DNA of 5,417 nt from Fimbriimonadaceae bacterium (GTDB lineage Bacteria; Armatimonadota; Fimbriimonadia; Fimbriimonadales; Fimbriimonadaceae), in the NCBI GenBank assembly GCA_022842565.1, contig JALHPH010000137.1, positions 1-5,417 of the forward strand. Direction: 5' to 3'. Position 1 is the stretch's first letter. Each line of letters begins with the position of its first letter. Below are positions 1-5,317 of the stretch, piece after piece. The notes beneath the pieces were generated by a model. The model saw only the letters and a program-made list of their open reading frames with translations, made no database searches and had not been told where the DNA came from. Made by a program: the position numbers and the translations under genes.

Positions 1-465
1 CATCGACTTGAAAGCATCATAATCGATGACCACCACGCGATCGACATTGACCGGGATAATGCTCTCAACGGCCAGCTCGGAGAGTTCCTTACCGCCCAAA
101 TCGTGGTACGCGTTGATCTTGTGAGGGCCGTGGCCAGGCACATCGACTTCCAGGTCGCGCGGAATGGAAAGTCCGGTGATCGTGTTGCGATCAAAATCGA
201 GCTGAGCCAGCAGCATCATGTCGCTGCGCGCGTTCTTCTTCAGAATCTGCTTGGTGCGGGGATCACGGGTCTCGTCGCAGCCAAGAATGAGCAGGGTGAT
301 GCTGCTCTCGTTCTTGAAGACTTTTTTGGGCGGGATGTTCCAGAGCGATTGCCCAACCAGTCCGGAAAGCACATCGCTGCTGCGAAGCCAGCCAGCCGCG
401 GCCCCTGCGACCAAAACGACGCCGCAGAAAACCAGATAAAACAGGAAGAGGAAGAACTTTTTCAA
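1..465 (-). CDS. LytR-CpsA-Psr (LCP) family protein, N-terminal part, cut by the window edge
   Basis: LCP proteins are membrane-anchored phosphotransferases that move lipid-linked glycopolymers onto peptidoglycan or other acceptors outside the cytoplasmic membrane. The 155 visible residues start with a Lys-Lys pair and a hydrophobic anchor (about residues 4-26), followed by an external region. The LCP core is then clear: ITLLILGCDE (56-65), R80-S81-D82, LSIPRD (99-104) and KINAYHDLGG (116-125), ending in a hydrophobic strand where the window stops. The Arg and Asp residues in these blocks are those that bind the polyprenyl pyrophosphate and metal in characterised members. Family proteins are usually about 300 residues or more, so roughly half is missing. 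There is no ATG or GTG in frame after the stop at 514-516. TTG at 463-465 is the best start because it leads directly into the anchor; CTG at 475-477 is less likely. No Shine-Dalgarno site is visible. The natural acceptor in a diderm host is unknown. Family call is firm, start is uncertain. Confidence 0.9.
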   Translation of the reverse strand, partial: MKKFFLFLFYLVFCGVVLVAGAAAGWLRSSDVLSGLVGQSLWNIPPKKVFKNESSITLLILGCDETRDPRTKQILKKNARSDMMLLAQLDFDRNTITGLSIPRDLEVDVPGHGPHKINAYHDLGGKELSELAVESIIPVNVDRVVVIDYDAFKSM

Positions 466-569
466 GGATGCACGCAGAACTCTAAAAGCGGAATTGCTAG
501 GGTACCACTTGCATCAACGTTCATCTAGGTCTTTGGAATTCCCGGGCAGTGTGTTACCGTTAACTAGTT
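466..569. promoter_or_regulatory. Divergent intergenic spacer between the LCP and prepilin-like genes, rich in short palindromes
   Basis: This spacer must carry the promoters of both divergent genes, but no convincing -35/-10 pair is seen on either strand. It contains six perfect 6-base palindromes: GGTACC (501-506), AACGTT (516-521), GAATTC (536-541), CCCGGG (541-546), GTTAAC (559-564) and ACTAGT (563-568). The last two lie in or overlap the 10-base palindrome TAACTAGTTA (561-570), which runs into the prepilin ATG. CTAG occurs at 497-500, 525-528 and 564-567. Neither flanking gene has a recognisable ribosome binding site here. A regulator site is possible but is inference only. Confidence 0.45.
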
Positions 570-1244
570 ATGCGACGCCGTCTTGCATTCACGCTCATCG
601 AGCTTCTGGTGGTTATTGCCATCATTGCCATCATGGCGGCACTCATCTTCCCGGCCCTCAGCCGGGCGCGGGCCTCGGCAAACCAGACCACCTGTATCAG
701 CAATCTGAGGCAAATCGGAGCCGGAATCACCCTCTACATGGGAGACTATGACGATCTCTTCCCATATGCGGTGGACGCGGTGGACAAGTTTCGGCCCGAG
801 ATTTGGGCGGAGCAACCCGACTTCCAGCAGAAGATCAGCTCCATGCCGCTCATCAGCGAAGCGCTCTTTCCTTACACCAAGAGCAAGCAGATCTGGAAGT
901 GCCCCTCGGACAGCGGCAGCGCCGTGGTCGATAACCACCCGTGGCTGGAATTCCGCACGGCTCCCAGGATGTTCGCGACCTACGGCAGCAGCTATTTCTT
1001 CCGCACCGAGATTGCCTTCAAGTTCTCGAGCTCGACCAGCGTGAAGCTTCCCGCTGAGACGAATGTGCTGATGGATGGGGCTGGGCACTGGCATGGCTCG
1101 AGCGGTCGCATCGAAAGAGGCGAGCAGGCTGGCAAATGGTTTGAGAAGTGGCGCGGGTATCGTTACAACGTTCTTTTTGGCGACTTCCACGTGAAAAATC
1201 TTACTTACGATCAATTGCAGACGGCCTGGTCCAACGACTTGTGA
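570..1244 (+). CDS. Prepilin-like protein with type IV N-terminal cleavage/methylation motif (pseudopilin style)
   Basis: The 224-residue product begins with a short basic leader (MRRRLA) and the class III signal FTLIELLVV. Cleavage by prepilin peptidase would fall between A6 and F7, putting E11 at mature position +5. Ala replaces the usual Gly at -1, a substitution known to be tolerated. The hydrophobic helix spans about residues 7-30. It is followed by the family stretch around C42[14 protein letters not shown] (42-62), a WKCPSD block with C111-P112, and a C-terminal NVLFGDFHV block (200-208). That last block is a variant of the 'NVLF-x-DGHV' ending common in large pseudopilin families of Armatimonadota, Planctomycetota and Verrucomicrobiota. 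The protein should sit in the inner membrane and periplasm or be assembled into a fibre. Its specific role is unknown, and no secretion or pilus genes are nearby. The ATG at 570 fits the leader exactly although no Shine-Dalgarno sequence precedes it. The stop overlaps the next gene by four bases. Confidence 0.92.
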   Translation: MRRRLAFTLIELLVVIAIIAIMAALIFPALSRARASANQTTCISNLRQIGAGITLYMGDYDDLFPYAVDAVDKFRPEIWAEQPDFQQKISSMPLISEALFPYTKSKQIWKCPSDSGSAVVDNHPWLEFRTAPRMFATYGSSYFFRTEIAFKFSSSTSVKLPAETNVLMDGAGHWHGSSGRIERGEQAGKWFEKWRGYRYNVLFGDFHVKNLTYDQLQTAWSNDL

Positions 1245-2413
1245 AACTCCGACCCCTCGGAGTCTTTCTCAATGGTCGGCTGGAGCGTGGCCTTGAGGTT
1301 GAAATTGAACCCGCCGGGCGTTCTCAGCGAGTGGTCTCCATCCGCGCGACGCGCGAAAAGCCAGACCCCTTCGTGCTGAGCCCTGCGTTTTGCAATGCGC
1401 ACTCGCACCTGGAATACCGGGGCCTGCAAGGGACGCTACCAAACCTCCCCTATTGGCAGTGGCTGCGTGAGCTGACCAAATCCAAAATCGCCGAGGCGCC
1501 GGAGGCGGTACGCACGGCAACCCACCTCGCCGCGCGCGAAAATCGCGCGACCGGCGTCGCCCTCATTGCCGAGCACAGCGACCGTCCGTATGCCGCCGAA
1601 GCCATGGAGGCCGTGGGGCTCCGCGGCACCATCTATCAAGAGCTGATCACCTTTGCCGAGCAAGTTGCGCCGCAGATGAAGCGCATTGTGGTCGAGGCCA
1701 AACGAAAACAGCAACACCAGGTGGCGGTGCATAGCCATGTTCGTGAAACGCCCCACGCACCCTGGACCGTGGACGACGAAACGCTGCGCACATTCAGCAA
1801 GGGCGCTGTCTACAGCATGCACGTGGCCGAAACGCCCTTGGAAACGGAGTTCTTCAAGCTAGGCAAGGGGCCGATTGCCGAACTCTATCGCAACTCAGGT
1901 TTTCGGGTGCGAAAAGTGGGAGTCACCGTTGTGGAATACCTCCGCGAAATCGGGTTGGTTCACGACGGCGCCCAATGGGTGCATTGCTGCGACTTACGAT
2001 CCCAGGATATCGTGATGCTCGCCGAAAATGGCGTTGCCATCGCGCACTGCCCGCGCTCGAATCAGCAATTGGAGTGCCCCCACGCCCCCATACGGCGACT
2101 TTGGGATGCCGGGTGCATCATTGGGCTAGGGCTAGACTCGCCTGCCTCCAGCGGCCCCATCGACATGTTTGCAGAAATGCGGTCGGCCGACGAGGTCGGC
2201 CACCTGCGCGGAGAGCCGCTGCCACCGGAGATGATCTGGTCGATGGCGACCACCGTCGGCGCTCGCAGCATCGGGATCTCAGGGTGGGAAATCAAAGAGG
2301 GGAACACGCTGGAGATGATCGCGATTCGCTCCGAATCACACGATCTGGGCGAGGTGATTCAGTCAGGCGAGCCGGCATCCGTGTCTTGGGTGGCCGATTC
2401 GGCCTTGGCCTGA
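1241..2413 (+). CDS. Zinc-dependent amidohydrolase, ATZ/TRZ deaminase-like (possibly a nucleoside-type deaminase)
   Basis: This 390-residue protein is a metal-dependent hydrolase of the amidohydrolase superfamily and is probably cytosolic. An N-terminal beta part ([12 protein letters not shown]) precedes a TIM barrel with the full ligand set: H54-x-H56 in CNAHSHLE, H194 in [11 protein letters not shown]248 in WVHCCD and D299 in [12 protein letters not shown]197 lies near H194, and a HCPRSNQQL block (269-277) follows H248. The pattern H-V-A-E-T, H-C-P-R-S-N and L-D-S with a downstream FAEMR resembles aminohydrolases acting on S-adenosylhomocysteine, methylthioadenosine or aminodeoxyfutalosine. 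The exact substrate cannot be fixed from sequence, and a menaquinone (futalosine) role is only a possibility. The GTG at 1241 is preferred: it overlaps the prepilin TGA as GTGA, suggesting translational coupling, and the protein fold starts right after it. A GTG at 1148 would add 31 unlikely residues inside the prepilin gene. The last 55 bases overlap the convergent gene at 2359-3081. Confidence 0.9.
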   Translation: MKLRPLGVFLNGRLERGLEVEIEPAGRSQRVVSIRATREKPDPFVLSPAFCNAHSHLEYRGLQGTLPNLPYWQWLRELTKSKIAEAPEAVRTATHLAARENRATGVALIAEHSDRPYAAEAMEAVGLRGTIYQELITFAEQVAPQMKRIVVEAKRKQQHQVAVHSHVRETPHAPWTVDDETLRTFSKGAVYSMHVAETPLETEFFKLGKGPIAELYRNSGFRVRKVGVTVVEYLREIGLVHDGAQWVHCCDLRSQDIVMLAENGVAIAHCPRSNQQLECPHAPIRRLWDAGCIIGLGLDSPASSGPIDMFAEMRSADEVGHLRGEPLPPEMIWSMATTVGARSIGISGWEIKEGNTLEMIAIRSESHDLGEVIQSGEPASVSWVADSALA

Positions 2414-3081
2414 TCCTCCAGTTCCTCTTCTATGGCGGTGCAGAGCTTTTCTACGGTCGCTTCCGCGGCGCGATTTCCCCAGTTCTGAAAGAACTTGAAA
2501 AGTCCGAATCCACCTGCGAGGCTGACGACTAAACCTGCGACTGCTCGCGGGACGTTCCCGGAATCAGCAACGGAAACGAGGCTGATGATCGAACCGAACA
2601 GTGCGAGCTCTCCACCAAGAATGTAACCGAGCAACGGAGAAGAACTTGCTTTCAGCCGCGTGCGGCCGCCTCGATTGGTCACTTCCAGCTTCAAGATGCT
2701 TGGTCCAGCCATCACGGACCCGTGGACGCTGCGACCGATCTGCCGGAGTCCCGTGTTGTTGTTACTATTGAATCCCACCGACACGGTGCTTGAAATCACA
2801 TCGTAGCGATCTGGACTGAGGCAGCCGTCGAAAACATGATCGAATTCCTTTCCTGTTTTCCACCCGCGACGTGGGGCTGGGGCACTTTTGGTAGATTCTT
2901 CGATGGCTTGCCGCAGGAACTCGGGCTGAATGCCCATCTCGCGGGCCATGCGCTCCAATTCTGCCGCCGTGATGCCGGGCACGTAATCGCTGGCCCCCGA
3001 ATTGGCGCGCTCGTGGAGCAAAGCGGCCTGCTTGAGGACGTTGGTAGCTTCCTCTTCTGAGAAGATCTTATGCTGAGGCAT
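2359..3081 (-). CDS. Unrecognised membrane protein: helical N-terminal domain plus two C-terminal membrane segments
   Basis: I do not recognise a named family for this 240-residue protein. The N-terminal part (about residues 6-62) is predicted helical, with FSEEEATNVLKQAALL followed by ITAAELERMAREMGIQPEFLRQAIEE. This two-part pattern resembles a small helical domain I recall in front of membrane or kinase-like proteins of several Gram-negative phyla. Residues about 78-148 look beta-rich and include a LRQIGRSVHGS stretch and a LKLEVTNRGGRTRLKA stretch. Two hydrophobic segments follow at about 150-172 and 180-203, then an acidic, charged tail ([16 protein letters not shown]). It is probably an inner-membrane protein with cytoplasmic N- and C-termini. 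The ATG at 3081 gives a sensible N-terminus, but no Shine-Dalgarno site is visible. The gene's 3' end overlaps the convergent amidohydrolase by 55 bases. Coding status is supported by the coherent domain layout and length; function is unknown. Confidence 0.8.
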   Translation of the reverse strand: MPQHKIFSEEEATNVLKQAALLHERANSGASDYVPGITAAELERMAREMGIQPEFLRQAIEESTKSAPAPRRGWKTGKEFDHVFDGCLSPDRYDVISSTVSVGFNSNNNTGLRQIGRSVHGSVMAGPSILKLEVTNRGGRTRLKASSSPLLGYILGGELALFGSIISLVSVADSGNVPRAVAGLVVSLAGGFGLFKFFQNWGNRAAEATVEKLCTAIEEELEDQAKAESATQDTDAGSPD

Positions 3082-3131
3082 GTGTGGCCGGAAAAGAATA
3101 CTGCAACTTAGCCCAAATGGGTGCAGTCGCC

Positions 3132-3161
3132 TAGGCAGAACGGGCGGGCCTAAGGTATAAT
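3132..3161 (+). promoter_or_regulatory. Candidate sigma-70-type promoter of the initiator tRNA gene
   Basis: A perfect TATAAT lies at 3156-3161, twelve bases before the first base of the mature tRNA. A weak -35 candidate, TAGGCA (3132-3137, four of six matches to TTGACA), sits 18 bases upstream. The -10 box and its position are convincing; the -35 assignment is not. Confidence 0.7.
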
Positions 3162-3172
3162 CAACGAGCTAT

Positions 3173-3249
<77 letters not shown>

Positions 3250-3253
3250 ATTT

Positions 3254-3294
3254 GAAAAGAGGTTTTTCCACCAAGGAAAGACCTCTTTTCTTTT
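3254..3294 (+). terminator. Intrinsic terminator after the initiator tRNA gene
   Basis: A 16-bp stem is formed by 3254-3269 and 3275-3290 with the 5-base loop ACCAA; it contains one T:G wobble (3264/3280). TTTT follows directly at 3291-3294. It starts five bases after the tRNA CCA. On the minus strand the hairpin is followed by AAATT, so it should act only on the tRNA transcript. Confidence 0.88.
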
Positions 3295-3340
3295 GCAATC
3301 CATTGTTGAAGAGCACTGCCAGGGAGAGTAATCTCGGCCG

Positions 3341-3691
3341 ATGGAAGCAACTCTTGATACAGTGTTGATACCGGTGAGAGATATGACGAGGGCTGGAGCT
3401 TTCTACATTCGCGTTCTCGGGATCACTCCGGGATACAAGTCGGAGCACTGGACCAGTTTCATACTGGGGGGCGTCCAGATTGGCTTGCACCGTGTCACCG
3501 AAGGGATCGAACCGGGGGGCGGCGTTGTCCCCTGCTACCGGACCAAGAACTTGGCCGAAATCACGGCAAGAGTTCAAAGCGAAGGGGGTTGGGTGTCCGC
3601 CAGCGACCACACAACCCCCAGGGGTTCCCTCCGAGACTTCCGCGATACCGAAGGGAACCCGTTCCAGTTTATTCAGCTACACGAGGATTAG
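3341..3691 (+). CDS. VOC-superfamily (glyoxalase/bleomycin-resistance fold) protein, probably without the usual metal site
   Basis: The 116-residue protein has one vicinal-oxygen-chelate domain made of two beta-alpha-beta-beta-beta units. The first runs from LDTVLIPVRDM (5-15) and the AGAFYIRVLGI helix to FILGGVQIGLH (40-50). The second runs from VVPCYRTKNLAEITARVQ to RDTEGNPFQFIQL (101-113). The DTEGNPFQF ending is typical of the superfamily. In metal-dependent members the first strand usually carries His or Gln and the last strand Glu. Here those places hold T7 and Q109, so metal catalysis is doubtful; H50 is the only obvious retained candidate ligand. Binding, antibiotic-resistance or isomerase roles cannot be distinguished. 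GGGAG (3322-3326) lies 14 bases before the ATG, too far for a strong ribosome site. A weak TTGAAG (3306-3311), 17 bases, TAATCT (3329-3334) pair would start transcription almost at the ATG. The stop TAG overlaps the stop of the convergent gene. Confidence 0.88.
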   Translation: MEATLDTVLIPVRDMTRAGAFYIRVLGITPGYKSEHWTSFILGGVQIGLHRVTEGIEPGGGVVPCYRTKNLAEITARVQSEGGWVSASDHTTPRGSLRDFRDTEGNPFQFIQLHED

Positions 3692-4248
3692 CGTGGAGCG
3701 CCGCCACCGGAGAGCATTGCCATTACGGCAGCGATGTTGGCAACTAGGTAAATGATCTGGAGGATCAGCAAGACAGAACAAACGATGACCGCTGTTTGCC
3801 CCCCGCGGTGCCCCTTCTTCTTGGCTTCCACTGCGCGGAAGATTCCGTAGATGATGGGGAGGAGGATTGGGCAGATCAGAAATCCGATGGCTGAGCTGAC
3901 ATACGCCCACATGATGTCCTTGCTGCCGTCATCGCCGCCGGCATACGCATATTGCTGCTGACCGGCGTAGGGCACTTCCGATCCGATTGGGCGGCCCATC
4001 GGCTGCACAGGCGTCTGAATCGGACCTTGGATAGGGCCAGCACTGGCGACCGGCGCGGAAGGCGCTTGGCTCATCGGAAAGAGCAGACCAGGAACCTGAG
4101 ACGCCATCAGCTGCTGCCCCGAAGTGGCATCTTGCAGCATGGTGGTGGGTTGAAGGCGATTCTCAGTGATCCACTGGTTCAGCGTTGCGATATCGGCTGG
4201 GCCGTATTTGGCGCCGGTATTGGTGTCGATGACAAAGAAACTGTTCAT
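3688..4248 (-). CDS. GYF_2-domain membrane protein with Pro/Gln-rich linker and two membrane segments
   Basis: The 186-residue protein begins with a GYF_2-type domain (about residues 4-55), seen as FFVID, YGPADIATLNQWITENRL and a following strand ending SQVPGLLFP. GYF-like domains bind proline-rich peptides in eukaryotes, but bacterial GYF_2 domains mostly have unknown partners. A flexible Pro/Gln/Ala-rich linker (about 57-105) includes the small repeat GPIQGPIQTP. Two hydrophobic helices (about 113-138 and 152-179) flank a basic loop (AKKKGHRGG, 142-150) that should face the cytoplasm, forming a hairpin in the membrane. The ATG at 4246-4248 is preferred over a TTG at 4303-4305. It starts exactly at the domain, while the longer form would add 19 residues not expected in the family and begin beside the mscL terminator hairpin. 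No clear Shine-Dalgarno site or promoter is seen. The 3' end overlaps the VOC gene by four bases. Function is unknown. Confidence 0.85.
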   Translation of the reverse strand: MNSFFVIDTNTGAKYGPADIATLNQWITENRLQPTTMLQDATSGQQLMASQVPGLLFPMSQAPSAPVASAGPIQGPIQTPVQPMGRPIGSEVPYAGQQQYAYAGGDDGSKDIMWAYVSSAIGFLICPILLPIIYGIFRAVEAKKKGHRGGQTAVIVCSVLLILQIIYLVANIAAVMAMLSGGGAPR

Positions 4249-4299
4249 TTGGCGAAGTGTCCCACATTCAGGACGAAGCAGCACCTGAAAAGGATTAGG

Positions 4300-4341
4300 A
4301 AACAAGCAGAGACGCCCAGCTCAGCAAGCTAGAGGCGTCTC
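4300..4341 (-). terminator. Probable terminator downstream of mscL
   Basis: An 8-bp stem GAGACGCC/GGCGTCTC (4309-4316 with 4334-4341) encloses a second 4-bp AGCT/AGCT pairing (4318-4321 with 4327-4330). On the minus strand it is followed by a poor T-rich run (TGCTTGTTT). It begins 15 bases after the mscL stop. The weak T run makes this a moderate call. Confidence 0.55.
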
Positions 4342-4355
4342 CCGTTTGATAATGG

Positions 4356-4775
4356 TCAGCTTCGACTCTTGAGCGCGTCGCGGATTTCGGTGAGCAGGAT
4401 TTCGCTTGTGGTGGGAGCCGCTGGTTCGGCAGGTTGCTCCTTCTTAAACTTCGTAGTCGCCTTGATAATCATGAAGACAACGAACATCAGGATAGCAAAG
4501 GTGACGGCCTGATTAACGAATGCACCCCAGTTCAGTGTAACGGCTCCAGCGTCACTCGCAGCCTTCAACGAGTTATAGGGACCAGGGTCCTTGCCGTCCT
4601 TGAGCACCATGAACAGATTCTCAAAACTGGCACCACCGGCTAGCCCGATTGGAGGAGTCACAACATTCTTGATGAATGAATCAATGAGGGCAGCGGTGGC
4701 AGCGCCAGTCACGAAAGCGACCGCAATCTCCATAAGATTGCCCTTGAACAAAAACTCTCGAAATTCTTTAAGCAT
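4356..4775 (-). CDS. mscL: Large-conductance mechanosensitive channel MscL
   Basis: MscL is a pentameric inner-membrane channel that opens under membrane tension and releases solutes during osmotic downshock. The 139-residue protein matches the family from end to end. It has the N-terminal amphipathic MLKEFREFLFKGN (1-13), the first membrane helix (about 14-42) ending TPPIGL, an external loop (about 43-80), a second helix (about 83-106), a charged linker (KFKKEQPAEPAAP) and the C-terminal bundle helix SEILLTEIRDALK. Length is normal. Relative to the E. coli protein, the gate positions D18, L19, G22 and V23 are E16, I17, A20 and F21. The external loop carries an insert-like KDGKDPGPYNSLKAAS section. 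The ATG at 4773-4775 is supported by GGAG (4782-4785) six bases upstream. A possible weak promoter lies at 4816-4843, and a terminator-like hairpin follows the stop. It is probably monocistronic. Confidence 0.97.
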   Translation of the reverse strand: MLKEFREFLFKGNLMEIAVAFVTGAATAALIDSFIKNVVTPPIGLAGGASFENLFMVLKDGKDPGPYNSLKAASDAGAVTLNWGAFVNQAVTFAILMFVVFMIIKATTKFKKEQPAEPAAPTTSEILLTEIRDALKSRS

Positions 4776-4815
4776 TTTGAGCTCCGTAGCCTACAGTCGG
4801 AAGATTCCTCCTGAA

Positions 4816-4843
4816 AGTATCGCTATTGTGCTCAGGATTTCAG
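4816..4843 (-). promoter_or_regulatory. Weak promoter candidate for mscL
   Basis: On the minus strand CTGAAA (4838-4843) and GATACT (4816-4821) each match four of six consensus bases and are 16 bases apart. Transcription would start about 35 bases before the mscL ATG. This lies between the rpmB terminator and mscL, where a promoter is expected, but the match is poor. Confidence 0.3.
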
Positions 4844-4889
4844 ACCTAAATGGCTCAGAGCCCGACAGATCTAAAGAAGCTCCAAAATG

Positions 4890-4929
4890 AAAAAAAAAGC
4901 GAGCGGTCTTCTATAAAGATCGCTCGCTT
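4890..4929 (-). terminator. Strong intrinsic terminator of rpmB
   Basis: A 9-bp perfect stem AAGCGAGCG/CGCTCGCTT (4897-4905 with 4921-4929) continues inward for five more pairs, one a G:T wobble, around a 5-base loop (4911-4915). On the minus strand it runs straight into an uninterrupted T tract (nine A residues on the plus strand, 4890-4898, the innermost two also in the stem). It begins 29 bases after the rpmB stop. There is no T tract on the plus-strand side, so it serves rpmB and isolates mscL. Confidence 0.93.
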
Positions 4930-4957
4930 GTGGTGCGCATGGCCAGCGCGGGGTGCC

Positions 4958-5227
4958 TTACAGGTTGTAAGAGGGCTTCTTCAGCCAAGCGGCTGGAATC
5001 GGTCGCAGGCCGCTGACCACCGAGGAAAACTCGGCAGACTTCATGACGCTGGTAGCCACAATCATTCGGACTTTACCGTGGGGGGTTTGAATCGTCACCG
5101 ATTGAAGGTTCGGATTTTGGCTTCGGTTCTTCTTGGGAGCGCGAAACTTCCACTGCCCCGAGTGACGGTGACGAATGTGCTTCGCGTTGTTTCGGACCTT
5201 TCCGCTGACTTGACAAATCTTGGCCAT
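4958..5227 (-). CDS. rpmB: Large-subunit ribosomal protein bL28
   Basis: bL28 is a small basic protein of the 50S ribosomal subunit. The 89-residue product begins MAKICQVSGK, followed by a basic His/Arg-rich region with HRHSG and the hallmark PNLQSVTI strand (about 39-46), then TPHGKVRMIVATSVMKSAEF and a C-terminal tail. It is slightly longer than the 78-residue E. coli protein. Many bL28 proteins carry a zinc-binding pair Cys-x-x-Cys near the N-terminus. Here only C5 remains and S8 stands at the second place, so this is the zinc-free form. The ATG at 5225-5227 is supported by AAGGA (5236-5240 on the plus strand) eight bases upstream. A good promoter lies at 5283-5311 and a strong terminator follows, so the gene forms its own transcription unit. 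Confidence 0.98.
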   Translation of the reverse strand: MAKICQVSGKVRNNAKHIRHRHSGQWKFRAPKKNRSQNPNLQSVTIQTPHGKVRMIVATSVMKSAEFSSVVSGLRPIPAAWLKKPSYNL

Positions 5228-5282
5228 GGTTCAATTCCTTCGCTGAGGCGTACCCGTGCGATACGCGGAGGCGAGCCAAAGG

Positions 5283-5311
5283 ATCATACCCCGCCGCCGC
5301 AACAGATGCAA
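5283..5311 (-). promoter_or_regulatory. Sigma-70-type promoter of rpmB
   Basis: On the minus strand TTGCAT (5306-5311) and TATGAT (5283-5288, five of six matches) are separated by exactly 17 bases. Transcription would start near 5276, giving a leader of about 50 bases. That leader contains a small GCGTA/TACGC hairpin (5248-5252 with 5262-5266) upstream of the ribosome site; any regulatory role for it is speculative. Confidence 0.72.
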
Positions 5312-5317
5312 GCCCCC

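Noticed and set aside
103..528. Plus-strand open frame opposite the LCP gene
   Set aside because: It is antisense to the clear LCP motifs, its protein has no recognisable fold and it is rich in Gln, Asn and Ala as expected of a shadow frame.
564..1214. Long minus-strand open frame of 216 codons over the prepilin-like gene
   Set aside because: The plus strand encodes an unmistakable prepilin signal and family motifs; the minus frame gives no recognisable domain.
1148..1240. N-terminal extension of the amidohydrolase from GTG 1148
   Set aside because: The extra 31 residues lie within the prepilin gene and do not resemble the family; GTG 1241 gives a GTGA overlap and a family-like N-terminus.
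2392..2404. GGCCG/CGGCC hairpin at the end of the amidohydrolase as a terminator
   Set aside because: The stem has only five pairs and no T tract follows on either strand; it lies within coding sequence of both genes.
1975..2532. Plus-strand open frame of 185 codons overlapping the amidohydrolase end
   Set aside because: It is Arg-rich out-of-frame translation without domain character, typical of a GC-rich shadow frame.
3112..3121. CCCAAATGGG dyad upstream of the membrane-protein gene as an operator
   Set aside because: Four-base arms are expected by chance, and no promoter on the minus strand could be placed with it.
4249..4305. TTG start extending the GYF_2 protein by 19 residues
   Set aside because: It would begin beside the mscL terminator hairpin and adds residues unlike the domain; ATG 4248 starts exactly at the fold.
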